A stretch of 64,000 nt of DNA from positions 124,001-188,000 of the forward strand of contig NZ_CP114286.1 in the NCBI RefSeq assembly GCF_027111275.1, given 5' to 3'. Each line of letters starts with the position of its first letter. The first letter of the stretch is position 1. Under the pieces are notes generated by a model that worked only from the letters and a program-made list of their open reading frames with translations, ran no database searches and had not been told where the DNA came from. The stretch comes from Flavobacterium luteolum. Lineage in GTDB: Bacteria > Bacteroidota > Bacteroidia > Flavobacteriales > Flavobacteriaceae. Made by a program: the position numbers and the translations under genes. This document shows positions 60,693-64,000 of this stretch, piece after piece.

Positions 60693-61733
60693 ATGATTAA
60701 ACTTATTAAAATAGATGAAGATTCAAGAGTTCCGAAATACAAACAGATTGTAGATTCTATTCTTCAGAACATAGCCAACGGAAATTTAAAAATAAATCAA
60801 AAAATTCCCTCTATTAATAGTTTCAGTGAAGAATTTTATATGTCTCGTGATACTGTTGAGAAGGCTTATAATATTTTAAAAGAAAGGAAAATCATTTCTT
60901 CCATTAGAGGAAAAGGCTACTATATTACCCGAACAAAATTGGAATCTAAAGTCAATATTTTGTTTTTGACCAATAAATTAAGTTCCTATAAAATGAAAAC
61001 TTATAGCTCTTTTATTGATACTTTAGGAGCAAATGCACATGTTGACCTTCAAATTTACCACTGCGATGAGACTTTATTCTTGAATATCTTAGATAAGTTT
61101 GAAGGCGCTTACGATTATTATGTTATTACAACGCACTTTAAAACAGATGAATTAAAACATTTGAGCTTTACTGACGATGTTGTAAATGCCATTAAAAAAA
61201 TCCCACAAGAAAAACTGGTGGTTTTAGATAATATCAAATTGGGAACAGGCGATGATGTAATTAAGATTTACCAGGATTTTGAAAATGATATTTATAATGC
61301 TTTAAAAGAAGGTCTTTCTAAAATATCAAAATACAAGCGTTTAATTTTAGTTTATCCAGATAAAGCGGTTTATCCTTATCCGAGAAGAATTTTGCATGGA
61401 TTCAGAAAATTTTGTGTGGAACACGAAATCAATTTTGAAATCCTGAGTGAGGTTTATGATGATATGATTCTTAAAAAAGGAGATTTATTTATTACAATCG
61501 AAGAATCTGATTTGGTAAATTTAGTGAAACAGATTCGTGATGAAGAGTTTGTTTTAGGAAAAGATATCGGTGTCATTTCATACAACGATACACCTTTAAA
61601 AGATTTACTTGGCATTACCGTAATGTCAACCGATTTTAACGTAATGGGAGAAACCGCAGCGAGGATGATCTTGAATAAAGAAAAAGGCCAGGTAAAAGTG
61701 CCTTTTAATTTTATTGATCGAAATTCTATTTAA
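60693..61733 (+). CDS. GntR-family regulator with LacI-like sensor domain, probable rhamnose regulator
   Basis: The start at 60693 (MIKLIKIDEDSRVPKYKQIV) gives 346 residues and matches the family. ATGs at 60651 and 60687 are alternatives. The winged helix (about 15-75) shows KYKQIVDSILQNIANGNLK and FYMSRDTVEKAYNILKERKI. A periplasmic-binding-protein-like domain follows (VNILFLTNKLSSYK, GVISYNDTPLKDLLGITVMS), a known Bacteroidetes combination. It is divergent from rhaT, so it most likely senses rhamnose or a pathway intermediate. The link is by position. Confidence 0.88.
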   Translation: MIKLIKIDEDSRVPKYKQIVDSILQNIANGNLKINQKIPSINSFSEEFYMSRDTVEKAYNILKERKIISSIRGKGYYITRTKLESKVNILFLTNKLSSYKMKTYSSFIDTLGANAHVDLQIYHCDETLFLNILDKFEGAYDYYVITTHFKTDELKHLSFTDDVVNAIKKIPQEKLVVLDNIKLGTGDDVIKIYQDFENDIYNALKEGLSKISKYKRLILVYPDKAVYPYPRRILHGFRKFCVEHEINFEILSEVYDDMILKKGDLFITIEESDLVNLVKQIRDEEFVLGKDIGVISYNDTPLKDLLGITVMSTDFNVMGETAARMILNKEKGQVKVPFNFIDRNSI

Positions 61734-61766
61734 GGCACTAAGGTTCTAAGATGCTAAGATTCTAAG
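61732..61766. repeat. Half copy of the CTAAGG-type repeat
   Basis: It contains AAGGCACTAAGGTTCTAAG and more units. It overlaps the last base of the gntR stop codon. No inverted partner is visible. Confidence 0.7.
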
Positions 61767-61810
61767 TTTTCCTTTCTTTATTTTAAAACTTTGTACTTTG
61801 TAAACCATAA

Positions 61811-61836
61811 AAAACCCCGCTTTATTAGCGGGGTTT
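61811..61836 (-). terminator. Intrinsic terminator, mainly for the histone-H1-like gene
   Basis: AAACCCCGC (61812-61820) pairs with GCGGGGTTT (61828-61836). On the minus strand six T follow the stem. It lies between convergent genes. Confidence 0.85.
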
Positions 61837-61843
61837 AGTTGTA

Positions 61844-62020
61844 TTATTTTTTTGATTCTTCGATAGAAACTTTTCTAAACTCTTTTAAAAGTTTTTCAAT
61901 TTCCAAAGTCGATTTACGTGCTCTTGGTCCAGCAGCTTTAATTCCTTTTTCAGTCAAAGATTCAGCTTCAGCTTTGAATGTTTCAATTTCGGCGTTGATT
62001 TTTACTAATAAATCTTTCAT
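61844..62020 (-). CDS. Histone-H1-like protein (Hc1 type), 58 residues
   Basis: ATG at 62018-62020 to TAA at 61844-61846 gives 58 residues. The frame is short but clearly a protein: MKDLLVKINAEIETFKAEAE, AAGPRARKSTLEIEKLLKEF and the end VSIEESKK. The pattern matches the small histone-H1-like proteins of Bacteroidetes. It is rich in Lys and Glu, forms helices, and may bind DNA or be a chromatin-like protein. It has its own terminator. The plus-strand frame over it is a shadow. Confidence 0.85.
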   Translation of the reverse strand: MKDLLVKINAEIETFKAEAESLTEKGIKAAGPRARKSTLEIEKLLKEFRKVSIEESKK

Positions 62021-62036
62021 GCTTATATATTGTTAA

Positions 62037-62327
62037 ATTAAGTCACAAAAATAAAAGTTTGTGTGATAGTTACAACAATTTTGCTGTTAAATTTAATGCA
62101 GTTTTTCATTCATTTTCTTCACAATAAATTGACTTTAGTTTTTCATAAAACATCAATAAACACAACGAACTAACAATCAAGTATTTATTCTTAAAATATT
62201 TCTATTATTGTCATTCTAATACTTTCTATAAAGTATGCCACGCAAACAATTTTAATCTAAAAACAGGCCCAAAAACAAATCTATTTGTTAATTTTTTTGT
62301 GGAGAAACTCCCTTAAAAAGGAAAAAA
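62037..62327. other. A/T-rich gap without recognised features
   Basis: No open frame with coding signs, no clear terminator and no repeat family member was seen. It may hold the promoter of the histone-H1-like gene, but no TAnnTTTG box was found. Confidence 0.5.
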
Positions 62328-62604
62328 TTACTCCATCAGAGTCTTATTAAGGTAGACATTCTTTAAAATAAGCCCATCTATAATACTCTTATCTATCTTA
62401 GTTTTTGACGATTCTATAGTTAAGTTTTCAAATCTAAAATTGCTTAATCGCACATTTGGATCTCTTCTACTCTTTAAAATTTAGTGTATTTAATATCAAT
62501 ATTTCTAAAAACTAGCCAAAGCAGGATAAACATACACCTTTTGTTGCGAAAAAGTGAAGCTCAACCCACCTAAAAAAAACCAAAACAATAAGAAATTTTC
62601 TCAT
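62328..62604 (-). pseudogene. Internally deleted remnant of a secreted beta-helix glycosidase (GH28-like)
   Basis: On the minus strand ATG 62602-62604 starts a signal-peptide-like frame (MRKFLIVLVFF). A T8 run shifts it, and the second frame reads GGLSFTFSQQKVYVYPAL and soon stops. Beyond that, one frame reads FRNIDIKYTKF, and another ends NVRLSNFRFENLTIESSKTK ... IIDGLILKNVYLNKTLME before TAA 62328-62330. The tail has the N-[IV]-x-[FL]-x-N-[LV] beta-helix rhythm of GH28 enzymes. So the start and end of a gene remain and the middle is lost. It lies 27 bases after the DUF4861 gene, as its former operon partner. Confidence 0.5.
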
Positions 62605-62631
62605 CTGTACGGCGGATCTATCGTTTCAAAA

Positions 62632-63921
62632 CTATTTTAATTCAACTTTTACTTTTGCAGAAAGTTGTTTGGCTAAATTTGTTACATAGTTTGTAAAAAA
62701 AGCCGAATCATTAAAGCCTTTATCTGCACTCAATTCCCAAGCTGCAATAGCATAATAGCTGATTTCTTTATTGTTTTCAACTTTTAGTTTTGCCAAATAA
62801 GAATCTGTTAGCTGCCCTGTTTTTGGAGCTTCAATATAACCTTGGTAGATTTTTGCCGGAACTAAAATAGCTGTTCCTAAAATCCATTGACGCTCGTAAG
62901 TCAGATAATCATGCTGAATTAAACAAACCCAATCTCCCGCTTCAATAACCTGAAGCGGTTTTTTATTGTTTAAATTAGAAATTGCGGCCAAAAAAGTTTC
63001 ATTTCCTTTAATGCCGTTTATAGAAACGGTATTTTTATAACCATATATTCCAGGCCAGATCGAAGTCGTTTCTTGCACCTGATACAAATTTGCAGAAGCA
63101 TTCCAGTTTTGATAGTGATAGCTCAAAACAGAATTTACAGGACCTTCTGTTACAATTTTAAAAGTTGTCTTTTCTACATTATTGATGGTATCATTTCCTA
63201 AAATTCCGAGTCTGTTTATTTTATTATCAATCAGCAAGGCATAACCTCCTAATCCTACAGAATTTCCAACAGGAAAAATATCTCTTCCCCAATCGTACAT
63301 TACATGATAATTATCTTCAACCGCACCTTTACTATTTATTCCAACATTTTCTGGAGTTATTCCTGGAAGTTTTTTTCCGAAAACATCTTTCGAATTTCTT
63401 CCGTCCAAATAATGTCTAAAACCGACTTTGTCATTTTCCCAAGTTGGTCCATCTGTTTGGTATTTTTGATAGCCCAATTTTTTATGAACCTGATCTGCCA
63501 TTAATACTTCTTGTGTATCTGGATGAACTGGAAGATTTTTCCCTTCTCTTTTTCCAAAACGAACACTTGTCTTTATGATAAACTTCGGATCTATTTCTGA
63601 CCATTTTAATAAAACATCTTTTTTCTCGCCAGGTAAAAAATCAGACGTAAAGAAAAGTTCATCCCATTTTCCATCGCCGTTAAGGTCATTGGTCTGCGCT
63701 GGAATGGTATCGTTTTTATGAATCAAAATTGGATAAGTTCCTTTTATAGCATTTTCTCCAATATCACCTCTTTTAATAGAAATTGATTTTTGAGTCAATG
63801 CCACCGAGCTCTCGTTTTTTAAAATAATTGTCTTTTCTGATATATTTTGAGAGACTTTACAGCTTGTCAACAAGACTGTAGTTAAAGCAAATGGAAGATA
63901 AAATAATACTCTTTTTTTCAT
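62632..63921 (-). CDS. DUF4861-family lipoprotein
   Basis: 429 residues with a lipoprotein signal (ALTTVLLTSC, Cys 21). It shares the DUF4861 blocks with the protein at 19598-20767: DLNGDGKWDELFFTSDFLPG, YQTDGPTWENDKVGFRHYLDG, YHVMYDWGRDIFPVGNSVGLGG and an aromatic C-terminus. The activity is unknown to me. It probably acts on a glycan at the cell surface or in the periplasm, given the decayed beta-helix gene after it. The upstream part (63922-64000) is A/T-rich with no clear promoter. Confidence 0.8.
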   Translation of the reverse strand: MKKRVLFYLPFALTTVLLTSCKVSQNISEKTIILKNESSVALTQKSISIKRGDIGENAIKGTYPILIHKNDTIPAQTNDLNGDGKWDELFFTSDFLPGEKKDVLLKWSEIDPKFIIKTSVRFGKREGKNLPVHPDTQEVLMADQVHKKLGYQKYQTDGPTWENDKVGFRHYLDGRNSKDVFGKKLPGITPENVGINSKGAVEDNYHVMYDWGRDIFPVGNSVGLGGYALLIDNKINRLGILGNDTINNVEKTTFKIVTEGPVNSVLSYHYQNWNASANLYQVQETTSIWPGIYGYKNTVSINGIKGNETFLAAISNLNNKKPLQVIEAGDWVCLIQHDYLTYERQWILGTAILVPAKIYQGYIEAPKTGQLTDSYLAKLKVENNKEISYYAIAAWELSADKGFNDSAFFTNYVTNLAKQLSAKVKVELK

Positions 63922-64000
63922 TCTTTCTTATTCTTTATTTTTTCAGAACAATTTAAGAGTTTTAATTGTTACAATAACACTTAAAATAAAAAACTTTGTT

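Noticed and set aside
61839..62036. 65-residue plus-strand frame
   Set aside because: It is the complement of the histone-H1-like gene, which has the clear protein pattern and the terminator.

Overview
The window looks like chromosomal DNA of a Flavobacterium-type member of the Bacteroidetes. The evidence is a low G+C content, two SusC/SusD pairs, a hybrid two-component regulator, an ECF sigma/FecR pair coupled to a TonB receptor with a signalling domain, several matches to the Bacteroidetes promoter box TAnnTTTG, and many intergenic palindromic repeats. No species can be named from the sequence alone. I saw no tRNA, rRNA, CRISPR array, insertion sequence or prophage.

Layout. Bases 1-7900 are housekeeping and hypothetical genes: the end of a probable histidine kinase with its LytTR regulator, a DUF3861 protein, a decayed gene, a PQQ-type sugar dehydrogenase lipoprotein, thiol-disulfide proteins, a CinA-C protein, and a run of small unknown genes. 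Bases 8411-19400 hold an ECF-sigma/FecR/SusC/SusD cluster on the minus strand. Divergent from it are a secreted PI-PLC-like enzyme and a secreted metallophosphoesterase, then a HAD phosphatase. This may be a scavenging system for phosphorylated compounds.

Bases 19598-42093 form a polysaccharide utilisation locus (PUL). It starts with a DUF4861 protein and a LacI-type regulator. The regulator faces an operon for glucuronate-type catabolism (YhcH-like protein, KDPG aldolase, mannonate oxidoreductase, mannonate dehydratase). Next come a secreted right-handed beta-helix protein that could be a polysaccharide lyase, a hybrid two-component sensor/AraC regulator, SusC/SusD, a GH88 unsaturated uronyl hydrolase and two GH2 enzymes. 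The set implies a glucuronate-containing glycan, cut by a lyase outside the cell and fed into the mannonate/KDG/KDPG route. UxaC and KDG kinase are not in the window.

Bases 43226-50549 encode a periplasmic-type molybdenum aldehyde oxidoreductase (PaoABC-like) with its own cofactor genes: a NifS-like protein, a MocA-like nucleotidyltransferase and XdhC. Bases 51209-61733 hold L-rhamnose catabolism (RhaT, fused aldolase/dehydrogenase, isomerase, kinase, GntR/LacI-type regulator). LutABC lies next to it and can oxidise the L-lactate that rhamnose yields. The window ends with a 58-residue histone-H1-like gene, a decayed beta-helix gene and a second DUF4861 lipoprotein.

The gaps between genes are unusually rich in dyad-symmetric repeats. 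At least eight families are present, several of them nested inside one another. They account for most intergenic stretches above 150 bases and some sit inside operons. No wholly new system is proven here. The best leads are the candidate lyase, a LacI-type gene without any standard start codon, the nested and covarying repeat elements, and a 30-codon membrane ORF that starts at a predicted transcription start.
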